The translations under genes were made by a program, and so were the position numbers. The notes beneath the pieces are model-generated. The model was not told the DNA's origin. It searched no databases and was given only the letters and a program-made list of their open reading frames with translations. 64,000 bases of DNA from Ascoidea rubescens DSM 1968 (taxonomy: Eukaryota; Ascomycota; Saccharomycetes; Ascoideales; Ascoideaceae). Positions 18,093 to 30,399 of this stretch are shown here, one piece after another (positions within the stretch are counted from its first letter, which is position 1; the number at the start of each line of letters is the position of its first letter). Where the stretch lies: contig NW_017962913.1 in the NCBI RefSeq assembly GCF_001661345.1, positions 2,926,694 through 2,990,693 of the forward strand. The letters are read 5' to 3'.

Positions 18093-20978
18093 AGGTGATT
18101 AAATGAACGATTGCAACTAATAGGAAAGTAAATAAGATAAAAAGATAAAAAGATAAATGGGTAAAAATATTATGATGTTTATGTTTATTTTTATTTTTAT
18201 TTTTTTTTGATTTTAATTTTATTTTTTAAATGTACAATATAATGATTTTTGTATATATTTGTTTTATAATTGTTTGATTTCTATTTTATTTTTGTCTTAT
18301 GTGTGATTTTTTTAGGATTGTTATCATTGTCTAGATTTTTTTTAACTTTGATGCTGAGGTGTTGCTTTTGGGGGTTGATGGATATTAGTGTGCATCTATT
18401 TAATGATAAATTTTGAATTTCAAACTTGTCTTATATATGTTAATTTCAGTGTATCATGTCATTTGTATGCCATTTTTTTGAGCGTTGATTCTTCCAATGT
18501 CAGCAAACGGCCGAACGCTTTCGGAAGTGCGAAATCCAAATTGGATCGGATGCACGAAATTACGGTGGAGTAGGGGTCGGAATAGATGAACCTGTTAAGG
18601 TTGCTTGCTCATGTAACACAAGTCAATGTTATGCGTGCTCTCAACGTTAATAAGCAGATTGCGTACTCAATCTGCTGGGTACATGGATGTGCATGCGTGT
18701 CAATCTGCCAAGCCAAGCTTTTGTAAAAAAATTGGAATGCTCACGTGTATGGCACCAAACAATTGGAAGCACAAGTAAAGACCCTGGGTGGGTTCCGTAA
18801 TGAATGCCATTTCTGGAGAAGAGACCCATGCTGCTAATACCGTTGAAGCTCTCAATACGAGGTCTGGTGTTTTTGGGGCAGAGTGAATGCTGGATGAAGG
18901 TGCTCTCACTTGGGGGACTTGAGTGGGCAGATGGGGTCATATTCGTTGGAGTGCGTAAGTTCAAAGTGCGTAATAAGATTTTGCTTTTCGAAACAAGATT
19001 TTAGCAGTAAGATTTCGAGATGGAAGGAATATTGGAGGTGGTTCTTTGATCAAAGGCTATCAGAAATCGCAGTATATAGCGTAGGCAATGTGTTTGAGTA
19101 GAAGATAGCTGTTGTGGACAAATGTCAGTTGAGATGGGTTCGGCTGTTTGATGTCTACCAATATAACTGTAAATTTTATCCTTTGGGAGAGACATTTGAA
19201 GACCTTAAAGACGAGTGTTTCAGAAATCATGAGGAAATCAACAGCTGGAATTTCCTGGTTTTTATCATAGAATAACCATAGCAATGATGGATGGATGAAA
19301 ATGACAACTCTTGCTGTTTCGCAAATCGAGTGGATAGTGGGCAATTATCTCGACTGGAAGCAGTTGGATGTTCATTATGTTCATTATGTTCATTATGTTC
19401 ATTATGTTCGGTTTATGCTCAGTTTATGTTTATTTTGCTGGCGAATTTGTGGATTCTGCTGCCATAACATTGAATAATATTGGAATGGTGCTTGAGTGAG
19501 ATCTAACTCAGTTTGGCTTGATCTTATGGCTCCAATTATTCCAATTATTCGTTTGTTTCTTTGTTGATCGAAAATCGCAGAAAGCCAATCTGTATTTCTG
19601 GAACTGTAATTGCCTTTCTGAGCCTCTGGGTTATGGCAATCGAGTTGCAAGAACAGAACCAGTTCCAATAACTGCAATTGCACCAGCTGCAGCAGAGCTC
19701 TGGCTCCTCAACATAACATGGCGTTCGAGTCTTCAACTTGAGGTCGATCACCTCGATATTCAGTTACAGTCCAGCAGCTCTATTGGATTTTGATTAGTGC
19801 TGATGTTGGGATCTTTGCAGTGTTTCTGCTGCTATCCCAAGCTGTAGCTGTAACCCCAAAACCACTCGTTGCGAGAGCAGTTAACTGCTCCATTTCCAGC
19901 TGCTGCCTCTGCTGTTTCTGCTCCAATTCCAGCTGGACTTTGGCCTCTGGGCCTGGAGACGTAGCTGCTCTTGGAGCAGAAACAGCAGCTGCCTGAAATT
20001 GTCTTGACCCATATGAATCTCGTAGAAATCCTGTTAATATCTTGCTGGAATCTTGTTGTAGAATCTAATCATATTTACTGAATTTCAGTAAATTTTATCG
20101 AGTTTAACTTATAAGTTTTACTTAAAATTTAAAATCAACTAAATTCTTAGTCAGTTTTACAATTTAGGCTAATTCTTTGCTATATCTTGTTAAATTCTAT
20201 CCACTGTTTTCGCAGCACTTTGTTTCTATGCTGCTCATATTATCGTACTACTGCTTTATACTCTTTATACTCTTTATATCCTTTATACTCTTTATATCCT
20301 TTATACTCTATGCTCTTTCTCCCATTCTATTCTTAATTATATCATTGCAAAATTACCTGAACTAGCTTTGCCTTCCTTTGTACTAATAATATCCCTTATA
20401 ACCTCTACTCCCACGTCGTCCAATCACTGCTACTTTGTGTGTTTCATGACTGATATTAAACCTTCTTGCTTCTCTTAGCTTGTTATCCCACTCCTGCTCT
20501 TCGAGCCTGATATTAATTGCAAAAAATTTCATCTCCAGTCTTCTTCAATTACCTCTGCTGCCTTCCCATATTCTGTCCACACTGTACTCTATATCCCCCA
20601 TCCACACATTCATTCCCTTCCTCTCTTCTCTCTCTCTTCATTCCCAATTCTTTCTCTGGAAATATCCTCTATATCCTTTCTACTTCACCTTATCAATTCC
20701 CTTGAAAACTGTATCTCACCAGAAAAGTTTAAAAAACTCAGGGAAAAAATTACACATTTTCTCTTCTTTCTTTTTCTTTCGTTCTTCTATTTCAAGGCAA
20801 AAGAAAAAAAAAAAAATTCCCCAAATAAAAACAAAACGAAATCAAATTAAAAACAAATCTAAACTAAAATTAAAAACAAATCTAAACTAAAATTAAAAAA
20901 AAAGATAATTAAGAACAAAAAAACACAACACAACAACAAAAAAAAACTATAACTAGTTACTACCACCTCTTTCTGGTT
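18093..20978. other. 2.9-kb non-coding region upstream of ARG81
   Basis: Contains an E-box (CACGTG at 18741-18746), the 9-bp GTTCATTAT repeat at 19370-19405, a less AT-rich block (about 19560-20000) with many CAGCTGC-like words, CTTTATACT repeats (20252-20305), a pyrimidine-rich stretch (20520-20790) and a 23-bp duplication (about 20846-20895) just before ARG81. The last two are probably in the 5' leader. No convincing coding region was found on either strand. Confidence 0.55.
19370..19405. repeat. 9-bp tandem repeat GTTCATTAT, four copies
   Basis: Four exact consecutive copies in non-coding DNA. No gene context explains it. Confidence 0.9.
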
Positions 20979-23900
20979 ATGATCAAATCTGCATCTGTCG
21001 CTGCTCCTTTACCTTCCTCCTCTATAAAGATCAATGGCCTCTCTTCCAACCTCTCTCCTCCAATACTGTCCTCCTCTCTTCCTCCTCTTCCTCCTCTTCC
21101 AAAGAAAGTAAAACGAACAAAGACCTTCACCGGTTGCTGGACCTGTCGCAAAAGAAAGGTAAAATGCGATGGAGGAAAGCCTTCATGCCAGGTCTGCCAA
21201 AAGTCCAACAAACCCTGTGATGGATACGATATAAAGCTCTGTTGGTTAACACCTTTGAAATACGACAGACAAGGCAATGTCATCTCAGACACCTCCAACA
21301 CCTCCAGAAAGAAGGACGAACCAGAAACCCTCAACGACAACGACATCAGATTCATCAAAGACGAGAAAGACCTGAAGCTCAAAGACAGAGACTCCAAAGG
21401 CAGCGACACTGAAGGCACCTCTTCCTCTGGAGAGCAGTATTTCCAACGAAGAAGCATAGAATTTGTCAAGTATCCCATCAATATGATCTACAAGACCTAT
21501 GCTGAAATGGACAAACACCTCTCGATGCTTAATTCTCTCTCCACCACTGAATTTGTAGATCCTCCCAACAAAACAAACTCCTTTGGTCCCTTTTCTGTCT
21601 TCCTTATGGACCCTGAAAGAATTAACTCTGCTTCTCTAAACAACTCCTCCACCTCCAATTCCACCTCCAATTCCAACACAAAAAACACAAAACTGAACAA
21701 AACCAGAAAAATTCCCAAAAATCAAAGATACAAAAGATCATCGCCATTTAAAGACCTTACCACTCCCAAGAAGAGAAAAGACTCCCTCTCAGGCTTACCA
21801 TCCACCATCATATCCAACATGGTTGAAATTGATTCCAACCATGATCCACAGCTCATTACCATTGCTGCCAAAAACCACATTCAAAACATAGATCCTGTTC
21901 TGTTTGCCTCAATCACTCCAACAACTCCAAGCCCATCTGATTCTCAATGCAAAACTCCCTCCTTGTTCAATAACACATATTCTCACTCTTCAAACCGTAA
22001 TTCCATCTCAGAGCCAATCAACTACATCTCAATATCTCTCCAAAACCGTAATGGCCAGCATCTGAATCTGATCCCAAACTATAATATAACTTCTCTTGAT
22101 TCTCAAAATGTCTCCAATAAGATTCAGGATCAAGTAACAGACAACGACTCGTCTCAACCTTCAAACACTAACCACACTTTTATTTCAACTTCTATCGATC
22201 GATCTTCCACTTTTAATGACATAAACATGGCTGTTAGCTTCCAAAATCTGCCTCAAAATCTTGACTATAACTATACCGAAAATGCAACTACACCTCAAAA
22301 CCTAAACTTAAACCAGTCTCAAAGCTTTGTCTACAATAACTCTAACAACACCACAAATAACAATAACCACTCTCAAAATCAATGGGATAACCAGATCAAC
22401 ACTTACCAAAGATCACAAAATTTAAATGGTCATACTAACTATAGCATTTCAGAAAATAATAGGTATTTCTACTCACATGCTCTCGATTACAACAGTTACA
22501 ATCAAAATAAAAATACACACGATATTGTCTCTGTGGACTACTCACAAAAACAAAATTCCATTTCTCAATCAAACAGAAAAAATCCATTTGATCCAAATAT
22601 TTCATCAACATCTTCTCAATTTAGACAAATCGACAACGAAAACCCAATAAACCCCAGCTTATTTCATTATAATCACAATTCAAACATTTCTCCATCAAAC
22701 ACTCAAATTTTTACCTCTCAACTTATTCATTCTGATAATCCTCAATCCATGCCTAACGATTTCTCCACTAATTTATCAAATTACAATTATTCCACCAATA
22801 ATATCGATAAAAGAATCGATTTAAATCCTCGTAGTATTGATGATAACATAATTTTCGAAGATTCTAATGAAAATGATATCGACAACGATATTAGCCTGGA
22901 CTTGCCTTTATCCAATAACATTAATTTGTTACTTGATAGATCCAATAGCAATACAACCAGTACTAATAACAATGATGACACCACTGACAATGAAAACAAC
23001 AAAATCAATAACGAAGGCTTCTCTATTATAACTAATGGAAAAACTTTAAGAGAAAAAGAGAAAAGATCGTCAAAAAAGAAAAGAATCAAAGTTCCTAGCA
23101 AAATTTCTCTCGAAAATTGTGATGAATTTCTCCATGCAAGAGTTTTAGAAGAGCCCGAATTCGATCTCCCTGAATCACTTAAAGCATATGATTCATCTAA
23201 ATATGAAATCATGGTGAGTCCTGTTGTAAAAACTTTAATAGCATTATACTCTGATGAGATCACAGGAAACTTGACTGTTCTAAGAATTCAATCAAATCCA
23301 TGGAAAACAATTTTTTTTCCAAGGTGTCAAATGGCCTTTGCTGATTTATTAACTCTTGGTAATACGTCTCGTCCAAAACATTCCCTATTATTTGCTTGCT
23401 TATCAGCATCTGCTTTTTTCTTGTCCAACAAATTCATTGGTAATTCAAAACCTTATAATTATTGGTTGGAGCTAGGATATCGTTTTAAAGAGCTCTCAAT
23501 TGATCATTTGCTTAAATTTGTTGATGACATTAATATTTTCAAATACAAAGAAGTATTAACCTCATTCCTAAGTATTGCTACAATTGATTCAATTAGTGGA
23601 ACAATGCAAGACAGTGAGCAAATTTTGAAAGCCTGTGAGGTTTTTGTTCTAAAGAGAATTAGAAATAATTCCAAGATTTCTCCCAAGGCTAAAGGATTGC
23701 ACAATATATATGATTTTTTGATGCTTTTATATAATTCAACCTCTGTTTATGATTTTGATATCAACAATTATAAGCTAAAAGAAATATTTCAAAAAATTTC
23801 AAGAAACAGCAAAGGGAGAGTTAAACCAGATATAATCTTTGATTACAGTAAAAAACTAGAAAACCCATTTCAAAATTATGGAGACAATACTCAAATTGAT

Positions 23901-24893
23901 GCAGAAAAATTGAAAAAAAAATCAAAGTTAGAATATTTATTAAGTAACACTAACGATTTATCAGATATAACAAGAAAATCTAAATTTCCTAATTTTATTT
24001 TGACAGCTCGTTCGGATGATACTGAAAGAAAAACTGGATCATTTAAAATGGCTTATAACTCTCCTTTAACGATTAAAAATGATGAATCTTTTATCAAGAA
24101 GAAACAAATCGTCAGTACTCTGCAAGCAAAACGTAATTTCACTAAATCAAGCAGTAAAAGTATCTCCAATTTAAAGCAATCAATGCCCATAAAAAAAAGT
24201 ACAGAATCTATTTATGCTAGTGATTCTTTGTTTGCTTTACCCAATTCTATTATATATTTACTTATTGAAGCCAACAAACTATTCACTGATAAAAAAAAAC
24301 TAAAAAATGGTCTGTCAGATGGTCATAAAAAATTAGTGGATACTTTTGAAGAAAAATTAAATTCATGGAAACTGGAATGGTTTCTTTTCCAAAATAGTAA
24401 CCCAAAGGAAAAGGAAAAAGCTTTGGCTATTTTAAATAACAGCAAACTTGATAGCTTAACTGTTTTAAACAGGCTTGTTTTTGAGACCAATTGGCATTGT
24501 GCTGTTTATCATAACATGTATTCTTTTTACTATGCCCTCAAAATTTATTTTTATACAATTATTAAAAAGGAAGAAAACCCAAAAGAAATAAAAAAATTTG
24601 TTGATTTCTGCTATGGTCATTTATCACAAATTCAACACATTCGTGAAGTTCATGATGTTACCATTAATCCTCTTTTTTGGCAATATTTTATTTGTGGCTG
24701 TGAGATTGACAATGATATTAAAATGCAAAAAAAATTTGACAACCTACTCAATAGACATGAAAAGCTATCATTGAAAAACCATTGGAGAGCTAGAGAAGTT
24801 ATGAGGGTAGTCTGGAAAGAAAGAAAAAATGGACACAATGTGAGTTGGATTGATGTTCTCCAACAACAAAATTTTTCTTTACTTCTTGACTAA
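20979..24893 (+). CDS. ARG81: Zn2Cys6 arginine-metabolism regulator Arg81-like
   Basis: 1304 aa (S. cerevisiae Arg81 880 aa). In yeast Arg81 senses arginine and, with Arg80, Mcm1 and the kinase Arg82, represses biosynthetic and activates catabolic genes. The zinc cluster has Cys at 53, 56, 63, 70, 73 and 80, and its sequence FTGCWTCRKRKVKCD...SNKPCDGYDIKL is the Arg81 signature, including the post-cluster GYDIK. A long Asn/Ser-rich middle (about 200-690) accounts for the extra length. The conserved regulatory region starts near 720 (FPRCQMAFADLLTLG, LLFACLSASAFFLSN), and the C-terminus is well formed (INPLFWQYFICGCEID, HWRAREVMRVVW). ATG 20979 is the first in frame. The gene stands alone between long spacers. 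Confidence 0.85.
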   Translation: MIKSASVAAPLPSSSIKINGLSSNLSPPILSSSLPPLPPLPKKVKRTKTFTGCWTCRKRKVKCDGGKPSCQVCQKSNKPCDGYDIKLCWLTPLKYDRQGNVISDTSNTSRKKDEPETLNDNDIRFIKDEKDLKLKDRDSKGSDTEGTSSSGEQYFQRRSIEFVKYPINMIYKTYAEMDKHLSMLNSLSTTEFVDPPNKTNSFGPFSVFLMDPERINSASLNNSSTSNSTSNSNTKNTKLNKTRKIPKNQRYKRSSPFKDLTTPKKRKDSLSGLPSTIISNMVEIDSNHDPQLITIAAKNHIQNIDPVLFASITPTTPSPSDSQCKTPSLFNNTYSHSSNRNSISEPINYISISLQNRNGQHLNLIPNYNITSLDSQNVSNKIQDQVTDNDSSQPSNTNHTFISTSIDRSSTFNDINMAVSFQNLPQNLDYNYTENATTPQNLNLNQSQSFVYNNSNNTTNNNNHSQNQWDNQINTYQRSQNLNGHTNYSISENNRYFYSHALDYNSYNQNKNTHDIVSVDYSQKQNSISQSNRKNPFDPNISSTSSQFRQIDNENPINPSLFHYNHNSNISPSNTQIFTSQLIHSDNPQSMPNDFSTNLSNYNYSTNNIDKRIDLNPRSIDDNIIFEDSNENDIDNDISLDLPLSNNINLLLDRSNSNTTSTNNNDDTTDNENNKINNEGFSIITNGKTLREKEKRSSKKKRIKVPSKISLENCDEFLHARVLEEPEFDLPESLKAYDSSKYEIMVSPVVKTLIALYSDEITGNLTVLRIQSNPWKTIFFPRCQMAFADLLTLGNTSRPKHSLLFACLSASAFFLSNKFIGNSKPYNYWLELGYRFKELSIDHLLKFVDDINIFKYKEVLTSFLSIATIDSISGTMQDSEQILKACEVFVLKRIRNNSKISPKAKGLHNIYDFLMLLYNSTSVYDFDINNYKLKEIFQKISRNSKGRVKPDIIFDYSKKLENPFQNYGDNTQIDAEKLKKKSKLEYLLSNTNDLSDITRKSKFPNFILTARSDDTERKTGSFKMAYNSPLTIKNDESFIKKKQIVSTLQAKRNFTKSSSKSISNLKQSMPIKKSTESIYASDSLFALPNSIIYLLIEANKLFTDKKKLKNGLSDGHKKLVDTFEEKLNSWKLEWFLFQNSNPKEKEKALAILNNSKLDSLTVLNRLVFETNWHCAVYHNMYSFYYALKIYFYTIIKKEENPKEIKKFVDFCYGHLSQIQHIREVHDVTINPLFWQYFICGCEIDNDIKMQKKFDNLLNRHEKLSLKNHWRAREVMRVVWKERKNGHNVSWIDVLQQQNFSLLLD

Positions 24894-25870
24894 AATGTTG
24901 AGAAACCCATTTTTTATGAAGATATTGTTCATCCTTGTACTTTCTTTGAATTTTTATTTTATTTTACCTTATTTTATATGATTTGATTTGATTTGATTTT
25001 ACTTTATATTACTTTATTTTATACTATTTTGTTTCACTTCATTTTACTTTCATTTTCATTTTTGTTTTTATTTATTCTTTTAGTTTTTGTCATTTTCTAA
25101 TTTAATCATCAAACCATTCACTGATATTACTTATATATTATAGCAACTCCTTTTGGTTACAGTGATAATTAAAACTTTCTTATATTCCTAATTAGTTTTT
25201 ATATTATTTCAGTCAAGCAATGTTTTATGATTTAAATATTCTTTTGTAATGTGTCTCGATTTATAAATTCTGTTATTTTTTCATTTTCAAAATTATTTGT
25301 AGAATTGACTTGCTAATTATTAATATTTGCTTAGAGATATTAAAAGAAATTTGTTGAAATCATTAATTGCTGATAATAGCTACTTTGAAAATGAGAAATA
25401 CACAAGATAGTTGAAACAACCAATAAGTTTGTGATGTTTTATTTAGTACTTACACTTTCTATGTATCAATGCAATTCTTTTTCTCTTAAAGATATAGGTT
25501 ATACATTAATCTTATATTCTAACAGGTTCAATTTTTTTTATTAGAAATCATCAAGCCTCCTAGAATTTAAAGATCAAAAAAAAAAAATTGCTTCTTATTC
25601 TATTTTTGTTAAAGTTTATTAATATCCCCAAGTACATTACAAGCCCAAAAGAATTTAGATGATCTATATGCTATATGAGTCTATTTAAAGCTTAAAATCC
25701 ATAAATCTTTTAAAAAGCATGAATAATTGCAACAGAAAACAAAAATGAAAAAGAAATATAAAATAAATACGATTAATTTTAAATAAAATAATATTTTTTA
25801 ATACATATGATATGATAGTATTGACAACAAAAAATCGAAGATTTTCCCAAACTGTTTTTTATATTCAAAA
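24894..25870. other. Convergent ARG81/DBP3 spacer
   Basis: About 980 bp, AT-rich, with GATTT repeats near 24979-25000 (TTGATTTGATTTGATTT). It contains the two 3' ends; no other feature is seen. Confidence 0.5.
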
Positions 25871-27475
25871 TTAGTCAAAAACAATTTTTTTTGGTTTCTT
25901 ATCCATATCAATTTCCTTGAAGAATGCACCATAAGCACTGTGGGCTTTCTTTTTGGTATGACTACCAAATTTCAACAATTCTGGAGGAACAGGTTGGTTA
26001 GCACCATTAAGAACATTGATCAAAGCTCCACTAAGATGTTTTTCTTGTTCTGTGAATAAAGTATGAGCAATACCAGTATTTCCAGCTCTTCCAGTTCTAC
26101 CAATTCTATGAACATAATCTTCTACTGTTAAGGGAAATGTTAAATTAATAACGACTTTGACGTTGGGTATATCCAAACCTCTTGCAGCGACATCGGTTGC
26201 TAATAAAATATTGCTATGACCAGATTTGAAACTGTCTAGAGCACTTGTTCTCTGTTGTTGAGATAAGTCACCATGAATTGCAACCACATTATAGCCATTA
26301 CGGATTAAATTTCTTTCCACTCTGGAGGCTTCCTTTTTATACAAGGCAAAAATTAAAACTTTCTGTTCATTATTTTTTGAAGTTGAATATTGTTTCAATA
26401 ATTGTAAAAGTTTTTTTTCTTTAGAAAATTGGTCTACAACTTCTACAATCTGAGTAATGCTTTTATTTGCAGACAATTCATCTCTATTACCAATTGAAAC
26501 CTTTACAGGCGATTTCATATAGGTTGAAGCGATTTTTCTAACTTCCATAGGCCAAGTAGCGGTGAACATCAATGTTTGTCTAATTTCTGATTTAATGAAA
26601 CCGAAAATTTTCTTAATATCTTCATCAAACCCTTTTTCGAGCATTCTATCTGCTTCATCTAAGACCATATAAGATATCTGGGATACATCGATTGAGCCTT
26701 CTTCAATGAAATCGAGCAATCTTCCAACAGTTGCAACAATAATATTGGAGTTTTTAACGGTTTCTCTTTGTTCGTATTTTTGAACACCACCGTAAACGCA
26801 AGAACATTTAAGAGGTGTGTTTTTAGTTAAGGATTTAAAAGTATCAAAAATTTGAAGAGCTAATTCTCTAGTTGGAGATATAACAAGAACTTGTGGTTTA
26901 TCGGAGGTAGTAGGTGGATTTAAGAGTAAATGGTTAACAGCAGGTAAAGCAAAGGCAAAAGTTTTACCAGAACCAGTTTCAGCAATTCCAACAACGTCGT
27001 TTGAATTGAAAAGATAAGGCCATGAAACAGCTTGAATTGGAGAGGGTTTTTTAAAATTTATGAAAACGTTTTGGAGTTTTTTATCCAAACCTTCTAGATA
27101 ATCAAAGGATATAATTGGTCTTAAATTAAGTTCAGTAGGGTCTTTAACCTCGACCTCATTTTCTTTTAGAAACAGGTCGATATCAGACTGAGGTAAAGCT
27201 AGAAGATCTTTATGAGTATTGTAGCCTGTTTTGAGATCATTTATTTCATTGTTAAGTTTTTTATGTTTGTTTTCTTTCTTTTCCTTCTTATCCTTTTTAT
27301 GTTTTTTTTCTGATTTGTCCTTCTTGTCTTTTTTATCTTTTTTATCCTTCTTTTCCTTTTTTAATTTTTTCTTCAAGGCCTTTCTTTCAGCTGGATCAAT
27401 TGAGTCGATATTTTGTTGATCAAGATCAGTGATTTTTCGCTTTTTATGAGAGTCAGGTAATTGAGAGGAAGTCAT
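25871..27475 (-). CDS. DBP3: DEAD-box RNA helicase Dbp3
   Basis: Nucleolar ATP-dependent RNA helicase for 27S pre-rRNA processing. 534 aa (S. cerevisiae 523). A Lys-rich N-terminal region (residues 30-75, [10 protein letters not shown] runs) precedes the helicase core: Q-motif around [10 protein letters not shown], Walker A AETGSGKT at 165-172, [21 protein letters not shown] at 273-276, TAT at 305-307 followed by WP as in Dbp3, [10 protein letters not shown] and [10 protein letters not shown]. All catalytic motifs are intact. The ATG at 27475 gives the usual length. About 120 bp upstream on the coding strand is a CAAAATTTTTT stretch resembling the RRPE element of ribosome-biogenesis genes. 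Confidence 0.93.
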   Translation of the reverse strand: MTSSQLPDSHKKRKITDLDQQNIDSIDPAERKALKKKLKKEKKDKKDKKDKKDKSEKKHKKDKKEKKENKHKKLNNEINDLKTGYNTHKDLLALPQSDIDLFLKENEVEVKDPTELNLRPIISFDYLEGLDKKLQNVFINFKKPSPIQAVSWPYLFNSNDVVGIAETGSGKTFAFALPAVNHLLLNPPTTSDKPQVLVISPTRELALQIFDTFKSLTKNTPLKCSCVYGGVQKYEQRETVKNSNIIVATVGRLLDFIEEGSIDVSQISYMVLDEADRMLEKGFDEDIKKIFGFIKSEIRQTLMFTATWPMEVRKIASTYMKSPVKVSIGNRDELSANKSITQIVEVVDQFSKEKKLLQLLKQYSTSKNNEQKVLIFALYKKEASRVERNLIRNGYNVVAIHGDLSQQQRTSALDSFKSGHSNILLATDVAARGLDIPNVKVVINLTFPLTVEDYVHRIGRTGRAGNTGIAHTLFTEQEKHLSGALINVLNGANQPVPPELLKFGSHTKKKAHSAYGAFFKEIDMDKKPKKIVFD

Positions 27476-28298
27476 TGTAATTTGGAATTGGATTTGAATT
27501 AATGTTAATGTTAATGTTAATTGTTCAAGTATATACGCAATTTAAAGAAAAAATATTATAGTTGTACAATGCACAGCATTCAAAATACATATAGAAAAAA
27601 TTTTGAAAAAGGAAAAAAAAAATATTGATGATAAGATCCATTGCAATGGATTTAAAAAAAAAGGATTTTTGAATGCAAAAAATAGAAAATTGTAAATGGT
27701 AAAGAAAAAAGATAAAGGAGATAAAGAAAAATGGATGATAAGGAAATGACAAGATTTAGCTAAAATATAGTTATGAATTTTATAATAATAAATTATAATA
27801 ATAGAAATAATTTCAGGTGAAAAAGGATTAAAATGGTAGAAATTACTTGAAATGAACCAGTTAATGATTAGAGATTCCATTCCATTGAACTGGATTGAGT
27901 TGAATTGAATTGAATTGAATTTTTTATTGAGATAAATGGATGGGGTTTGTTTTTTGAAATGATGAAAGAGAATCTGACCATAATCAGCAGCAAAAGAAAG
28001 GTAGGGAGATTTAAATTGAGAAGAATGGAGTTGAGTGATCAAGTGGTGAAATAACGAGAAGAAACTGGCGAAAATTTAAAAGATATCGGGGACAATTAGT
28101 CAATTGATTAATTTTCTTTTTTTTATGTTTTGGTTTTTGATTCTTTATAGTTTTATTAGCATATTAATGGAATAGGTTGATCATTGGAGAATGAAAGGTA
28201 GTGAGAGATGGGTTTTAAATGACTCAAATTTTGAATTATTTCTTTGCTTTGAAGCGAGAGGGATAGGCAATGAGCGAGGGTTTATATTTTTTTTCATT

Positions 28299-28346
28299 AA
28301 AGTGATTATTAAAGTGATTATTAAAGTGACTATTAAAATGATTATT
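28299..28346. repeat. 12-bp tandem repeat AAAGTGATTATT, four copies
   Basis: Two exact copies followed by two with one substitution each. Non-coding. Confidence 0.9.
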
Positions 28347-29765
28347 GGAACATTATAAGATGATACTGGCTACCAGTGGCTAATAGTGGCTAATAGTGGA
28401 TGGAGAGTGGGTCGTGTTGGGGTATATCGGGACATGTTAGGACGGGAAGAAGAGAAAATGAAGGGCGAGGCTAATAAGGATTTTATGAACCGACATTTGG
28501 AACCAAATGCCCAAAAATAAACTTTAAAAAGAGATCCCGATTCAGCGGATGTTCGGCACGTGTTGGAAGTAGCAATGGAAGCTGCCAAACGCATGCACTG
28601 CAATGTTATGAAAAGCAAGCTAAACACCTCAAAGGTAGTACGGAAAAGCACGCAAAAAGTTGCCACTTTCCACAGACTTGTCCTCTGACCCAGGATCCCC
28701 TTTTTTTAAAGCTACGGGTGTTATAATATTGGTAACTCAAACCTGCAGTACAAGGACCTTAGTTTTGAGCGTCAGGAATGGTGTTAATGGGAAAGCAGGC
28801 GTTGATATTGGGAGAAACAAGAATAAGAGCGAGATGATTGGAAGTCTGTTTTGAACGAGGGTTTATTTTTGAAGTTTGGGTTTTGAGTTGAGTTTTGTAA
28901 GTGGGAATTGTGGGTCTTAACGGGAATAGGTAGCGTTTTCCCGATTTGGAAAGGTTTTCAAGACAATAATAAATCGAATGGAGAATAAGCTTTTTGTAGA
29001 AATGAAAGCAAAGTAACAGAAATATATTGAGGCAGGTTAGGGATGCTGGATGAGAAGAAGTGATTAAGGTATTGAGAGGTTGAGAGATTGAGAGATTGAA
29101 TTGAAATAAAATATTGAGATATGGAGATATAGAAAGAGAACAGGATTGATTTTGGCACAAAAATATATGTGACATTTTGGTGTTTATGTTTGACAAGAAA
29201 ATTCTTTAAGAAAGGTAAGGTTTAGTTTTATAGTTGTATATGTATAAATAATCATACAGATGGTAGTTGGAGAAAGAGAGTAATTATTTAGGTGTCAACT
29301 TGAAGAAAGAAAAAAAATTAAACTGAGAATTTAACAAATTGGATTGAAACAGTGTAGCAGAATACGGAAAGGATTTCAATGGTGGATAGTTGATGGAAAT
29401 AGAAATAAATAAGGAGATAAAGTTGGGGATATTCTAAGAGTGTTTTAAATTGTTTGAAGTATCGGATGATAGTAAATAATATAAATTATGTAGATTGTAT
29501 AGACGGTGTAGATTGTTTTTGATAAATAAGAAAAATAAATGAAAATAATAAACAGGAATAAACAGGAAGTTAATGGGAATAAAAAGGAATAATAAATGGA
29601 AGCGAAAAGGAATTGTAGTGAGTGAGAGATATTAGTTTTAAAATTTATTTAAGTGATTGGGTAAGTAGGTGAAGAAATAATAAAATAATGAAATAATGAA
29701 ATAATTATAAATTACAAAAAAATTGAAACAAAACACACAGTTGAAGATTTAAAATAAAATTATCA

Positions 29766-29809
29766 TTAATTATCAATAATTATCTAATTAGATAATTATT
29801 GATAATTAA
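29766..29809. repeat. Perfect 44-bp palindrome
   Basis: The two 22-bp arms, beginning TTAATTATCAATAATTATCT on each strand, are exact reverse complements with no spacer (centre CTAATTAG). It could extrude a cruciform. It lies in AT-rich DNA, far from both flanking genes. Confidence 0.95.
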
Positions 29810-30146
29810 ATTAATATATTACTGTAATAATGTAATAATTTAGTGAAATCATATTTTCTTTATATAATTAATATTTTAAATTAAATTTATTCAAGTTTCA
29901 TTGAAATTTTAAGAGAAAAATCAGCTGGATAAGTGCATTAAATTGATTTTAATGTTTTATTGAAAACTATAATTTGAACGAAAACGGAAGCTGAATAATA
30001 TCAACAGTGTTAATAAATACGTGATTAATTGAATAAGAAACCAAAAAAGCTGTCTCACGAGAATGAATCAATCAAATTTCATATTTGATTTTAAAAAAGC
30101 TTTAAAGATAGAGATTTAGATAGAGATTTAGATAGAGATAAGGATA

Positions 30147-30205
30147 AAAAGCAAAAGCAAAAGCAAAAGCAAAAGCAAAAGCAAAAGCAAAAGCAAAAGC
30201 AAAGC
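30147..30205. repeat. AAAAGC hexamer tract, nine copies plus a partial
   Basis: Nine exact AAAAGC units and a shortened last one, preceded by 12-bp GATAGAGATTTA repeats. Simple-sequence DNA, non-coding. Confidence 0.9.
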
Positions 30206-30399
30206 AAAAAGAAAACGAGTTGAGAAAAGAGTAAACCTACCCATTAAATCTCCCCATTTAATCTCCCATTAAAATATTCACTAAATTACGTGTTGATCCT
30301 ACAGTTTTTTTGAGTATGTCTATTATACTGCTGTTATTGTCTGTTTTTGGGTGGTTCCTTTCTCGGTAAAAAATAGGGTTTGGTGCTTAATGCATGGAG

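Noticed and set aside
18505-18530. TTTCGGAA word suggestive of a point-centromere CDEIII
   Set aside because: The rest of the CDEIII consensus is lacking, and no CDEI plus 80-bp AT-rich CDEII lies beside it.
27542-28042. 166-codon minus-strand ORF
   Set aside because: Phe/Ser/Ile-rich translation of AT-rich repeats (GAATT runs) with no conserved pattern.
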